This document shows, in pieces, positions 22,124 through 34,035 of a stretch of 64,000 bases of DNA. Under the pieces are notes generated by a model. It saw nothing but the letters and a program-made list of their open reading frames with translations. It searched no databases and was not told the DNA's origin. How positions within the stretch are numbered: the first letter of the stretch is position 1; the number at the start of each line of letters is the position of its first letter. The translations under genes and the position numbers were made by a program. Source of the stretch: Spizellomyces punctatus DAOM BR117 (Eukaryota; Chytridiomycota; Chytridiomycetes; Spizellomycetales; Spizellomycetaceae); NCBI RefSeq assembly GCF_000182565.1, contig NW_015971539.1, positions 245,667 to 309,666 on the forward strand, written 5' to 3'.

Positions 22124-23532
22124 TCAGAGAAAGCCCTCTTCTTCAACCTCCTCCTGCAACTGCTTAACCGCCTCCGATGCGGGCTTGTCGTGAAGCGATA
22201 TTCCTTTGGCCCCTCCTGGCACCCGCAGCTCGCGTCCAATGCGTGTAACCTAAAATGGGAAATTGGATCATGTTCAAGTATAGTATAGGTGATCTTCCAA
22301 CCATACCTCATTGTCCAAGAATTGCACAGGCGTCTTCTTCATAGCAGCTGACAGCGAATCCTCATCTCCCGTTTGCATGGCTTCCAATATCCCTTGTGCT
22401 ATAACCCCCTCTTCAGCTTGAGCGAAGCCATTTATGCTAAACGATAGTGAATACCAAATCTGTATCGCAGTTTTTAATTTATGCTCACCTTCCATACATC
22501 TCCAATTGTTTTGTGGCGCCCACTTCGTCCCCCATGGCCAGCAAGATAATGACTGTGCTGAGAGCTTGTTTACAGAAGTTTGGCCGCTGTTCGAGGTGTG
22601 TGAATGCGTCGCAGAGCCGTCGTGACAGTTCAAGGGCTTTGTCATATCTGGAACATGTGTGAACCGATGCACAGAACGATGCATTGAGAGGGTACACACC
22701 TTCTGTGTCTCAGAGAAACAGCAATCGCCCTTTTGAAGGTCTCGACACCAAACCGTAATTTATTCTCCTCTTCGAAGATTTTGCAAGACTCATCATACAA
22801 CTCTATACACTTTCCGATATCTGTTGCTTCAACAGCCCTAAAAGCCTGGAATCAATATCGCGACGTGACTCGTGGCTAAAGAAGGTACACACTTGGCAGC
22901 TTTCTCCAGCGCCTCCCCGGCACGATCAGGCGATCCCTGAGCAAGGAAGTACTGACTAGTTTGGCGATATAGATCAGACGCTTCATCCGGTTTCTTGAGT
23001 TGCTGCACCAGAATGGCGGCAGCCAACTCTAGGGATTTTGCGGCTAGAAATAGTCTAATTCAGTATAACCGGTTAATTGGCAGCTGCCGTATTTGCGCTG
23101 GCGGCTTGACTCGCACGTACGAGTCTAAGTTCCTGTGGGCTTCAGCTGCCTACGCCGCAAAAAGCCCGGAGAGTCTGCACGTAAGGTGGATGAAGTCTTG
23201 AAGACCCAGGAAATTGAACATACCTTCATATATGCCTCAACAGTGTAATCCCAGCATTTCGCGTTTCTGAAGCAGTTCGCTACAATCTTGCAAGATATAG
23301 CCGATCGTTTGTACTAGATGGTCAAACTCTTACGTACCATACCTGCAGCTTCATAATTCTGGACAGCAACATCCCAATCGGGTTTTGGTTTGCCAAAAAG
23401 ACTCTTCTTACTGCGAGCTTTCTCTCCGTCGGCCAGATAAGCCAGACCTGGGACACAACTGTATAAAACGAGCGTTCACGGCATATGTTTGTGAAAGTAA
23501 AGCGAACCTTCTTTAACCTTTGCGTCAGACAT
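22124..23532 (-). CDS. Gamma-SNAP (SNARE disassembly adaptor)
   Basis: The start is the ATG at 23532 (MSDAKVKEG). After one intron it reads LAYLADGEKARSKKSLFGKP, PDWDVAVQNYEAAG. The following small exons give the TPR-like helical repeats typical of the SNAP family, including RAGEALEKAAK, KPDEASDLYRQTSQYFLAQG and AQAEEGVIAQGILEAMQTGD. The C-terminus reads EVVTRIGRELRVPGGAKG and then an acidic end at 22124. The N-terminal KSLFGKPKPDWD block and overall layout fit gamma-SNAP better than Sec17/alpha-SNAP. SNAPs recruit NSF to SNARE bundles on membranes. The gene is divergent from the GGC1-like carrier, with 144 bp between start codons. Confidence 0.82.
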
Positions 23533-23676
23533 CGTATGCCTTTTTGTGTAGTGAACAATCGCCGAGTGAATCTGAGCATGCTGGTACTGAGTATGGCGGA
23601 ATTGTTGGTTGGAATGTGGCACGGTACCCGCGTCAGACTGAACAACTGCCCATTTCAGCACGCTTCGCACTCGACC

Positions 23677-24777
23677 ATGCACACAGATGCCCATCACCGT
23701 CCGTCCGGAGCAGCCAGCATACTGGCGTCTGCATTTGCAGGCTTCGCAGAACTTGTAGTGTTCCATCCCATTGATACCATAAGTAAGCGCTTGATGAATA
23801 ACCGAGATGTCGTGACACCGGAGGGTGACAAGTTGCGGACTGTGATCTATGGCGAGGCCGCAAAACGAGGTGCTCTTGCGCAGTACAAGTCCTTATTTCC
23901 GGGTTTTCAATATGCGGTTACTTATAAGGTCTTGCAGAGGAGCTATCAGTTTGGAGGCCAACCGTTTGTAGTCAACTGGTTGGAAAGGAGATGGGGAAGT
24001 TGGTTCAAAGCCAAATTTCGCAAGAGAGCCCAAACGGCGGTTCAAGGTGAGCAGGTAGAAAGGAGTGTCGTGGTCGCGTAGACTTGTCATTACGTCTTTG
24101 GATTAGTCTTTTTGCGCCGCTTGCACATCAGCTATAGGCTTATAGATTATTATTTCCAGCCACCGCGGGCCTCGTTATTGGCATGGGCGAGGTGGTTCTG
24201 TTGCCACTCGACGCACTGAAGGTTAAAGGTCAGACCAATCCATCTCTTCTTCACGGTACGTCCCCCTGGGCCCTTCTCGTGCGACCATCTTCTCTCCGCA
24301 AATTGTATAGTGGGGCAGGGTGGACCGCTGCACGCAATATGGTTGGCTGCTTCGCGCTCTTCGGTGCCTCCGCTGCTGCAAAAGACATCATATATGATTT
24401 GAATGAAGGGAAAGAGAAGGCAACACTCATGCAAACGCTGGTGGCGTCGTTTTGCGGAGCCATAGCAAGTATAGCTCTCGCATCACCATTTGACGTGATC
24501 AAGGTATAAGTCGTTTACCTCCTATTGAAAAAATATGAAACCGACAATCTATTAGGTTAGGGTTCAAGCAGCGCCGGCAGAGGCTCGCGTATCCGGATTT
24601 GCGATTGCAAGAAATATCATTCGCTTAGAAGGGATGCGAGCATTCGGAAAGGGCCTGGTGCCGAAGCTACTAGCCGCTGGGCCGAAAATCACTTTTTCGT
24701 TCACAATTGCACAGCAACTCTCGTCGTTCTTTTCAGCGCATATAAACAGCCAACCACCGGCGCTACGCGCACTTTGA
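23677..24777 (+). CDS. GGC1: Mitochondrial carrier, GGC1 (GTP/GDP) type
   Basis: Three exons encode a solute carrier of the mitochondrial inner membrane. The three signature motifs are PIDTISKR, PLDALKVK and PFDVIKVR, one per tandem repeat. The first repeat reads SGAASILASAFAGFAELVVF and LFPGFQYAVTYKVLQRSYQF, patterns that mark the GGC1 subfamily (yeast GTP/GDP exchanger). The third ends KGLVPKLLAAGPKITFSF. The start is placed at the ATG at 23677 (MHTDAHHRPSG), which gives the short hydrophilic N-terminus usual in the family. An upstream in-frame ATG near 23596 is possible. The stop at 24777 is only 51 bp from the convergent mevalonate kinase gene. Confidence 0.87.
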
Positions 24778-24827
24778 TGAGTTTACGATGATCTCATAGA
24801 GGAATAGACTGGCTTCTATTCGTAAGT

Positions 24828-26696
24828 CTATATATTTGATAATATGTTCCAGTCAACATTTCTATTCTCTACAAAATGCTTCCAATGGTCCATCCAATCC
24901 TTGGAATCAAGGGGCAAACTTGCCCAGCGGACTCCATGACAGCCGACCGAGGTTTCGAAGCAACGGAAGCTCTCTGCACGCAATTCAGATTTGACCTTCT
25001 CAATGAGATCAACTCCGGTGTCTAAATGATCAGCGTCAGAACGCCAATGTTGCTTTGTCAACCATCCAAACTATGTGAAAACATATGGTACTTGCCATCC
25101 CTCAGAAGTGTTAACGCACAGCCACCCCCTCCAGCCCCAGTTAATTTAGAGCGTAGCCCATATCTGGCAGTTAATTGGCGAATTCTCTCCAAACTAGGAT
25201 GGCTTACTCCGCATGCCGCCAGAATGCAGTGGTTCATATCGACGAGTTCCTAGAAGAGACACGATTTAATCAACAGTTGTCGTAGCACATTCTCAACAAA
25301 GTCGCACCTCCATTCCGGTGAGCACGTCCGAAAGCGTTATATCAGACTGCTCTGCCCATCGCAAATGCCACATAAGGAAATTGACAGCCGCATTGCACGT
25401 ATAGAAAGAAACTGAGCACACACCTAGAGCGCCAAAGAGATCCTTGCATGTATTACTGATTCCCTGCATTGAATCCATGAGAGGATCTAATATTGGACCA
25501 AACTATACGTGCACGTCAGTTAGAGTTGCCATAAATGAAATTGATGACAGTCGTGCACGCACCTGGACTCTCCGGATTCGTACATTCTCCACTTGCGCTT
25601 TGGTGTTTTTCGGAACGCACGTGTCCGTTAAGATGAACTGGATAGACTTAAAGCTAAGGGAGAAACAGAATGTATTCAACGAATTGATGCAACACAGTAG
25701 CAGAGATTCTGCGGGCAATACCCACCCGTTGAGTGGCTCCATTTTCCCGTTCGTATAAAGCATGGCACCACCTGCCGCAGTAAGATTAGATGGAGATAGA
25801 GATGACGGTAGTCCACGTATTCTGCACTTGTCGGTTTTTCATTACCGTAGGTGGAAACCGCATTATCCACGCCAGAGGGGTTGCCGTGAATGACCTTCTC
25901 GGAGACAAAGGCCCAGTCATTGACCAATTTCAATTCAGTAGCATCGTATGCTGTATTTGACATCTTTGGCATTTTTACATATCCGTTTAGCGCCAGCAGA
26001 CCCGCGGCAATGCATACGCTGTAGGACGCCGAGGAGCCAAGCCCGGCACCGACGGGTAGCGCAGAGCGGACGCAGACTTCGATACCCTGCGGCCTATAAA
26101 ATAGGATACTTCAGCGTCAATAGGCTTATGAAGCCATGCAATATTGATGACAGGTCTACTCACTCCTTGAAAAGGGATGTATATAGATGCAAGAACGCTA
26201 GGGAGGCTTGGCGAGCCCCCGGTACCATGGCAATACTCTTCAGTAGAGGTTGAGCAGCCGCTTCCTTGTTATCAGTGAGCGATGTAGGTTCACAGGACGA
26301 TACGACTATGATAAGGTGTCAGCTGCACCTTCGCCTGCAAGCGAGGCGTATTCAGAATTTGTCGGTCGTCATACCCAGTTCCCAGCATACCATTGTGCGA
26401 CGTAACAAAGTCAGACAAAGCAGTCAAATCCCACTGGATTGCAGAGGAACAGATATCTGGAAGTCGTAGGGTGACAGTCTGGTCCCCAGTTGGGCGCATC
26501 CACGCATACGTCCTCAGCCCCAAGCTTGCAGCTACCGCAGACTGATGTTCTGATGAGCATGCGCCGCCCTTTGTCTACCAAAGGAAGCCCAATGTCAAAC
26601 CTTTCCATAGACCACGGCATGCTCTCCAAAGAGGATAACTTTGCCCGGTGCCGATATGAGTATCGAGTCAACGTCAGGAAGAGCGACCTCCTGCAT
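24828..26696 (-). CDS. ERG12: Mevalonate kinase
   Basis: This multi-exon GHMP kinase starts at the ATG at 26696 with [20 protein letters not shown], the N-terminal substrate motif. The ATP-binding GHMP signature [20 protein letters not shown] lies near 26040. [16 protein letters not shown] follows near 25870 and carries the catalytic Asp. The C-terminal glycine loop [14 protein letters not shown] is near 25130, and the protein ends at 24828. It phosphorylates mevalonate in the cytosolic or peroxisomal isoprenoid and ergosterol pathway. Several internal exons (25300-25700) are short. The gene is divergent from mitochondrial uL1 with a 152 bp shared upstream region. Confidence 0.93.
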
Positions 26697-26848
26697 CTTG
26701 GCCCTTTGGGTCAGCCGGAGATGACCTTTGCCATCATGACGGATGGCTCAAAGTCATTTGTTGCTGTGCCATGCAACTATGGCAACTAGCCAAGCAAAGG
26801 AGCCGGCTAGCATCGACGACGTGGTTTCGACCAGCATAGATCGCAGAT

Positions 26849-28258
26849 ATGAGCATCCCACAGTCGTGCGGCCGCCTTTTGCGGAACGTAGAGCGCACTT
26901 TTTTGACTTTTCCTTCGGCCTCTACCGCTCACTCAGCTGTATGCGCAAGTCGCGCATCTAGAATCTTACCCTTCCCCCCCGGACCCACACTGGTCAGCAC
27001 CGTCCGCCATTATGACCGGAAACGATACTTGAGAGAAAAGAAGCGACTGAAAGCACAGCAGAATCAAGAAGATGTTTCTTTTGAGGAAGCTTTTTCAGTA
27101 TTTCGTGTATGTGGGTGCTTTTGAATTTCGGCCAATGACAAACTGACAGGTCCCATGTTGTGCAGACCTATTGCCTTGGCGAGGATAGAGTTGTTTCTGC
27201 GCATATACAGGTCCATAGACAGGAAGGAACAAGGACCGTGCGAGGGGAGGTGAATTTGCCTACACAAGTGTCTGCGGATGACAAGTCTGTCATTTTGGTG
27301 TTTGCAAAAGTTTGTACACGTTTTTGCCACGTATGCTCTCTTGGCAACCTTTTTGCTCATGCTGATATAGGGGGAGCAAGCGGAGGAAGCCAAAAAGTTA
27401 GGGGCGCATATAGTTGGTGCGGAAGAGCTCATTGAGGAGGTGGGACCTGAACCGGACGCCTTTCCTCCAAGTGCTGTTGTTGACCATGTCAGTCTGTTCC
27501 CGGTTGTCATAGATCCTAGCGGACAAAGTTGCGTTTGATAAGGTCCTCTCTACCAAAGCCATGTTTCCTGAAGTCGTTAAGATTGCGAGGGTATTGGGTC
27601 CTAAGGGCCTGATGCCAAGTCCGGCAAAGGGTATTCTCGTTGATGGTAACTGCAAGCATTCCGTAGCACTGTGCTCATAGCCAGTTGCCCCTCTCAGGGA
27701 CTGTATCGGATGACATTCCGAAAATGATGAGTGCTTTGCGCGCCTCGTCGAAATTTGAGGTGGATGCTGACGGATTTGTTCATTTGGGTACGGTGAACGT
27801 AAATGTGCTTTCACGAGAGATACGTGGCAACCATGATTTATGAGTTCTTTTCTCCTTAATGTTCTCCCCAGAAATTGGCAAGGTATATCGGCATTGAACG
27901 CGTTTTGGCTGCATAAGATGAAAACTGATCGTGTATTCTCCCCTGAAGACGGCATGGCGAGATGAAGACGTTTTTGGTAGGCCCATCTTACTAGAATGGT
28001 ACAATTGGAACCAGATGGCTTACCTATTTGGCAGAAAATATTCGAGCATTGCTTACCGCGATTCTCAGCGTACGACCACCGAAAACCGATGGTAAGCACT
28101 ACTGAGCACGCCATCGCTATCGCTAGACGCACTATCTGACAATAGATGGCCGTGTAGCGAACAAGTTCATTGAAAGTGTCAACATCTCTGCCAAATACAC
28201 ACCGGGACTGAAATTACCACTGAAGCCTTTCAAAGCCATGAAACCTGTCTCTGCGTAA
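26849..28258 (+). CDS. Mitochondrial ribosomal protein uL1m
   Basis: The protein starts at 26849 with a basic mitochondrial presequence (MSIPQSCGRLLRNVERTFLT). It then has the mitochondrial linker YDRKRYLREKKRLKAQQNQE and the L1 fold: GEVNLPTQVSADDKSVILVF, ARVLGPKGLMPSPAKG, MMSALRASSKFEVDADGFVH, ANKFIESVNISAKYTPGLKL. The motif LGPKGLMPSPAKGTV is spliced across an intron near 27640-27700. The protein forms the L1 stalk of the mitoribosome large subunit and contacts E-site tRNA. There are at least five introns, and the stop is at 28258. Confidence 0.92.
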
Positions 28259-28542
28259 GACCGGCATCCGTAGCCAATTCGATGGATCGCAACTTCTACA
28301 TTGTATGCAGCGGATATCTCGCATCCACTACTGGTCCTTTAACTCATCAGCTGAAGGGCTGGAGGGGGATACAGTCCCCCATCACTGTAATTTAGCGCAC
28401 ACCGTATGATTGTCCCTGGTTATACGCTACATCGTACAGCCTACTTGATCATTAAAATATCATGGAAAAATTACGATTCCACGTGAGGGCTGCCATTCTA
28501 TTCTATAATAACAATTGATACGTATTAATATAAATACGAATG

Positions 28543-30058
28543 TCAATGTCGTCCGGGTATTACAACTAAGAGCGGCTCCGCGACGTCCGCCAACTCGGTG
28601 GCCTTAATGTTGGCACTTGACGACACTATACCAGCTTTCACGCCCTCAACCAAACCTTCCTTCACTACTGACGCCTTTCCCATCCACTTTCCAACGACGG
28701 CCCCTGGCCACCATCTTTCTAAAAAACGCCGACAATACCTAACGCGACTGCCTTGACATGCAGGTGCAACGGTACCATCCGTGTTCAACCAGAATAGCTT
28801 TCCCCTCCATTCGACTGTACTTCCTGCCATAGCAGAGATCCATAATGGTAACGCAGCAAGCTCCCGTATACACCACGCTCTTAAAAACTTCTTGGCTTCT
28901 CTTCGGGTCGCAGTATCAAGTGTCGTTGCAATGATCCAGTCGCTACTTATCCATATCGTAAAATGCGCCAGTAAGAACAGTGAAGCAGACACATGCAACA
29001 TCCGATGGAATGCCCATGCCGCCAGGAATCCATTTAGAATCGATTCTGTAAAAGGCTCCAGAAGCGTCGCCGTCAAAACGGTGTATTTTCGAATTCGGAT
29101 CCAGCGTGCTCTCCGTTTAAAATAATCCGGCACTGATAGACCTCCCAACGTTTGATAAGCGACATCCGTAGTCATCCGATGTCGTAGTCCCAGCTTCCAT
29201 ATCGCTTCTCCAATGATATTGTCTTCGGACATGTATTTACCGTAATTCTCCAGGCCTCCCAATTGTGCCAAAACTGACTTTCTGAACATATTCGATTTTC
29301 CAATGACGCAACTCGCAAGGGCCACTTTGTTTATTGTAATGTACATCTTAGCGTGGGCGGTATTGAGGAAGGCTTGCTCCAAGTAAGAGCCGTAGGTTTG
29401 AGGACTAACGCCACAGGGTAAGTGATGAACTAACCCGATTCCAGGGTGCATGAGCTCCGATACCGAACGACCCATGCAACCCGGGTTTATGTGCACGTTG
29501 CTGTCGAGAATCCAGATGATATCATATTTTGCATTTTGATATCCCCGCAGCATGTTATTGACTTTTGGATTAACGCCAACATCCACATCACCTGATCAGA
29601 AAACAGTTAGGTTAAAATCACTTGGATCAAAATATATTGTTGTACCTATTATCAGCTTTGCATCCACTTCTGGATATTGTCTCATCAACTCCTTAACAAT
29701 TTCAATCGCTGGATCGTTTTGGTCAGCAACGGAGAAGATGAGTTCATAAAGTGGATAATCTTGGCGAAACGAGGACGAGAGATTGTCCAGGAGGTTGCAA
29801 TCCACTCCTTTCAAAGGCCGAAGAATAGTGACACCAGGGGTAGTGGATGGCGTGAGAGGTGATGAAGCTGGCGATCTCGAATGTCGTACTCGACTAGATA
29901 GGTGCTATTAGTAAAGATGGACATGAATGGCATATTTCGGTCTGACGAGGTACGTACATCAAGTATGTGCCCACCCCACAAAAAACCATCATCAAGCACC
30001 AAAGTGCAATGAAAGCCAGCGCCGCGACATTGCTCACGCCCTCGGAGAGTGTGCTCAT
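28543..30058 (-). CDS. Ceramide glucosyltransferase (GT21)
   Basis: The start at 30058 gives MSTLSEGVSNVAALAFIALW, leading into one N-terminal membrane anchor in the first exon. The catalytic domain follows: VTILRPLKGVDCNLLDNLSS, then GDVDVGVNPKVNNM across an intron, then IIWILDSNVHINPG (second catalytic Asp). Next come MSEDNIIGEAIW (third Asp) and the RRARWIRIRK box (the Q/RxxRW motif). Hydrophobic segments near the C-terminus fit in-plane or transmembrane helices. The enzyme transfers glucose from UDP-glucose to ceramide at the Golgi or ER, making the glucosylceramide of fungal membranes. It has two or three introns in the N-terminal third and one long 3' exon. The downstream gene (uL1m) is convergent. 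Confidence 0.92.
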
Positions 30059-30446
30059 GTATACAAGGCGCGGTTATTGAAATAAGATTGTATGAAGACA
30101 AGGAGTTTCGCGTGTTAAATGGGGGTTCGCGGGCCGATCTGCGTTATGGGGAACCTTTGGTGCCTTTCCCACCACCTCTCGTGGCCGGTTGTGACAGAGC
30201 TCGGAAGCTGATGTAATCATGGCGTGACTAACGGTCGAAACTTTGCGTATTTTTAACTTTTAAAAGTGCTTACAAGTATATTTACAAAAACGAAAATATC
30301 TAACCATCAAGTTCCCCAACGGTAGGATACCTCCCTTACTAGGTTATCCACTCCACAACCACGGACTACGTCTACATGGATTGTATATACTAACGTTTAC
30401 CGCGGTTATCGCACTATTATGTACAAAAAAACCATATGCCATTATG
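30059..30446. other. Intergenic region, ADAM 3' end to glucosyltransferase promoter
   Basis: This stretch of about 390 bp lies between the minus-strand ADAM stop at 30447 and the minus-strand glucosyltransferase start at 30058. It holds the glucosyltransferase promoter and the ADAM-facing flank. No coding frame or RNA gene was seen, and no clear core promoter motif stands out. Confidence 0.55.
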
Positions 30447-33400
30447 TTAATACGATCCCTGTCGGGTCTGAGCAGGTGAAGGAACGGTAGGTAATTGGGG
30501 TCCATTGTACGGAGTGGGATCCACCCATGTGGTCCCCCCCGCAGGCATCTGTTGTTGCAGTTGTGGCGGCTGTCTCGAGCGACCTGACGATCGGGATCGG
30601 GACGATCGGGTGATGGGTGATTTTATCTTCCGATTCGGGCAGCACAGACATCTCAATATCGAAAATAGGATGAATAGGACTAGAAGACCTCCAAATACAA
30701 GGAGAGGTATGGCGATCTGCGGATGGGCACTGATCCAGTCAACTGCACGTTGCACTGCGGCACCCAAATTTCCTTGTGAGCATGATGACCGCTGTTTCTG
30801 TGGTCCTCATTAACAAACATACCAAAATTTCCAGCTTCACAGTTGCCTTGTTTGCAGACGCCTCCTCCGGAAAAACCACAAGGTGTTCCATCAATGAAGT
30901 AACTATTGAGTTGAAGACATAATCCTTGTCGTGTTTGACAGAACATTTGGCACTCGGAGCCACGCCCTGGACAGACGGATGTGGTTCCCAACGAAGACGC
31001 TTGGTTTTGACATTGCAAGTCCCTGTTAGGCAAGGGCATTTTCAGATCTTGAGATATGTAATAACGCCTAGGCCAAGTGAAGTCATACCTGCTCGTACAC
31101 TGCCCTGATGCACAGGTAGCAGACACGCCCGATACGGTACAAGGGCTTCCGTTCGGTGCAAAGACATCACTGGGGCACGTTGGGCTTACACCATTGCAAA
31201 CCTCAGCGAAGTCACAGACGCCGGTTGATGGTCGGCACGCAGTGCCATTAGTCTTCAATTGACATTGAGAGCAGCATTCATCGTTCTTATCCGAACAACG
31301 CATCCCGGGCTTCAACTTGCAACCAGTTCCGCAACAAGGGTCCCGCGCACAGTCATCTGGAGAACCGCAGTCACACTCTTCGCTGCCTATAATGCATGAT
31401 TCGCGTTACGGAAGTCGGAAAGAATGTGCGATGAATACCACAATTACCTTCTCTTATCCCGTTTCCACATATACCACTAGTAATTGTCTGTAAAGCTCCG
31501 GGTTCTGTAATATCGCATGAATACCGGGAGGGATGCACAATCACCAGAAAATCATGCTCCAACCTTTCAAGCAAGTTCCCAATTTCGGAAAAGCGCCGCA
31601 TATTTGACCAACGCTGCATGGAGAAAATTTGTCTGTAGTCGCACTGTCTGTAGGATGCATAATGAATTGTCCATTGCAATTGCAGCTCGGTGTACATGGA
31701 CAGCAACCGCAGACTTCCGGATCTGTGCATGGACATTGTCCAGCGGCTACATAGGTGATCGAACGTCTAAATGAGTTGCCTTGCGGTGAGATGGTATTTA
31801 GCGGATAACAACATACATGAACAGTCGTGACTCGCTCCGAAGTTGTGGCCAATCTCGTGAGCCACCACTTTCCATTCCAAATTGACTGCAGCTGATACCC
31901 CGGTCCCGGATACAAACTGCGTGCCGGTGTTTGACTGCTGAGTAAAGGATTTTTGCGAGCAGAGCATTGCTAGAAAAAATGGTCGTTAAGAGAATGCTCG
32001 TCAACGGCATTCAAAGTGCCCACTTGCGTACCTAGCCACGCAACTCCTACCGATGGCTCTAAAATAGACACATGAATTCGTTTCTTGGAGCAGCTAGTGG
32101 ATACGATAATGGCTTACCGGTAGGGCAATTTGTCATCAGATGCCATAGTCCAGCCTGGTCTGGATCTTTTTTTCCCCTCCATTCGGAAAAATCGCTCAAT
32201 CTTTGATTGATTGAGTATAAATCGCTACACTCTGTTCAACTATAGTCAACCATGTGCCCTGACTGATTGAAAGAAATGATACAAACCCCGATTCCATTTC
32301 AGCAGATCGTCGTTTGGAGTACAGGTTTCTTGGAGCATCACTTGTATCAAGCCCAGGGAGATGTTAAAGGTGTTCTCATAGAGGCTATTACGGAAGGTAA
32401 AAGCTCAGGGTTCCTTCTCTCAGCGACGTATCAAGTTAATGTGAGACGGTACCTTGATGCCGTGTTCCAGTTCAGCAGTATCTGCGTTAATGCTTTTTCC
32501 TTCCCGCCATGCAATTTCACGTAGGTGCAATCACCCGCGGCCGCCATAAACAGCACTCTCCGAGAGGAAGGGCATCCAGAAGGCGCTCGCTTCACCAATC
32601 CAGCAGCTCTTCTCTCCAGCGAATCGCTATATGCTCGCCGCGCTACTGCATTTGCGGATGGATCGAATGCACATGTGCTAGCCGCTTGAACATCCCGTTT
32701 GCTCAACCATGACGACGCATCGAGGGGATTGAGCCCCCACTGGTCAGGTACAAATTGTAGCGATCGCGTCTCATCATGGTCTTTGAATAAAATCAGACGT
32801 GAAGCTTGATGTCGCAGTGACCGCGAATCGGGGGGTAGAATGTTCACATCAACCTATCCAGAGCGCTACTATCAGACCACTACAGCAGTTACGTTGCGCC
32901 TTTGTGTACATACAGATCGTCTCGTTTTCTTGTATACTTCTATCTCTTTGATATGATACATTTCCCCCCTAGAAACCGGGTCAGTTGAAGTCAGTAAAAT
33001 GTACTGGAATAAATCTCCCTACCATATGGAGAAGCTGCCTTCAAAGACATTTTGCGAGCTGAGCCAGAAAAGTACACCAAAAGACACGACAGAGTCCAGT
33101 GAGAAGCGCCGTCAGAATACGTCAGTGCAGACACATGCAAAAACTTACGTGTCTTTATGAAACATAATTCTTGCCCATCCAACGGACCTTTTCATACCAT
33201 TGACATCAACTCCAAGGACATCCCCCTTATAAGCATTGGCGGCCAGTGCGTGTATGTCTGGACTACTTTGTATTGCACCCTCATTCCTTTGCTCGCCTTG
33301 GACTTGCAAGACGGCTGAGGGATGGAGAAGTGCGTCGTTTGGTATCAAGTCCAATTCAAACGTCTGGTTAATCGCCTGCAGATGCGAACCAGTCATGATC

Positions 33401-33715
33401 TCTATGAGGAGTGAATTTAACGAAAAGCGCGAGGCTTACTCTAAATGAAAGGCTGACACTTCCCACAGAGTGTCGTATTATTGTAATGTTATCAACAAAG
33501 TCATAGAAGCGTATAGGGCGCAAAGGCGGAAGTCGGTGNNNNNNNNNNNNNNNNNNNNNNNNNNNNNNNNNNNNNNNNNNNNNNNNNNNNNNNNNNNNNN
33601 NNNNNNNNNNNNNNNNNNNNNNNNNNNNNNNNNNNNNNCCGAATACTACTGTCAGACGAATAAGGAGGGTGATGACAAGCAGTCCCACTTGGCGTGGGAC
33701 ATTCATCCTTGTCAT
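30447..33715 (-). CDS. ADAM-family metalloprotease with disintegrin domain (interrupted by assembly gap)
   Basis: The order is: putative signal peptide ([18 protein letters not shown], start 33706 or 33715), a 100-N gap at 33539-33638, prodomain ([16 protein letters not shown] spliced to [17 protein letters not shown]), then the catalytic domain. The zinc site is [16 protein letters not shown] (HExxHxxGxxH) near 31850, with Met-turn FIMHPTDS. A disintegrin domain follows ([42 protein letters not shown]), then a Cys-rich region. A single transmembrane helix ([20 protein letters not shown]) precedes a basic Ser/Arg/Pro-rich cytoplasmic tail ending at 30447. It is a membrane sheddase-type protease; substrates are unknown. 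The N-terminal exon joined to the gap cannot be fully read. Confidence 0.9.
33539..33638. other. Assembly gap (100 N)
   Basis: Exactly 100 Ns are present, the usual placeholder for a gap of unknown size. It lies inside the N-terminal part of the ADAM gene, between the signal peptide exon and the start of the prodomain. Confidence 0.99.
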
Positions 33716-34035
33716 CGGCAGGCGATTTGCGGAATAAGTTGACCGCGTTGGTTCTGCCAAAAACGCTGCTTGCTTGCCCGAAATATTTGGGGAAACCGCA
33801 ACTTTTGAGAAATGTCGCAGCTGAGGCAGTGCTGCGAACCAATATCTGAAACGGAGGGCGATGACCCCATCATGGCCGGCGGCAAATTGTTTCCGATTGG
33901 ATCCAACCGCTGAACACTTTATGCATTGGAATCACGCAATTCAAACCTTGGAATCTGCTTCCCAATCGTCAACCTACGTTTTTGGGTGCTGGATTTTGGG
34001 GGGTGGACACGCACTGACTGAAAGAGTTTCACACC
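33716..34035. other. Shared upstream region of ADAM and UBA2
   Basis: This divergent interval is about 320 bp long. It carries the promoters of the minus-strand ADAM gene and of UBA2. No extra gene is supported; open frames here resemble no family I know. Confidence 0.55.
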
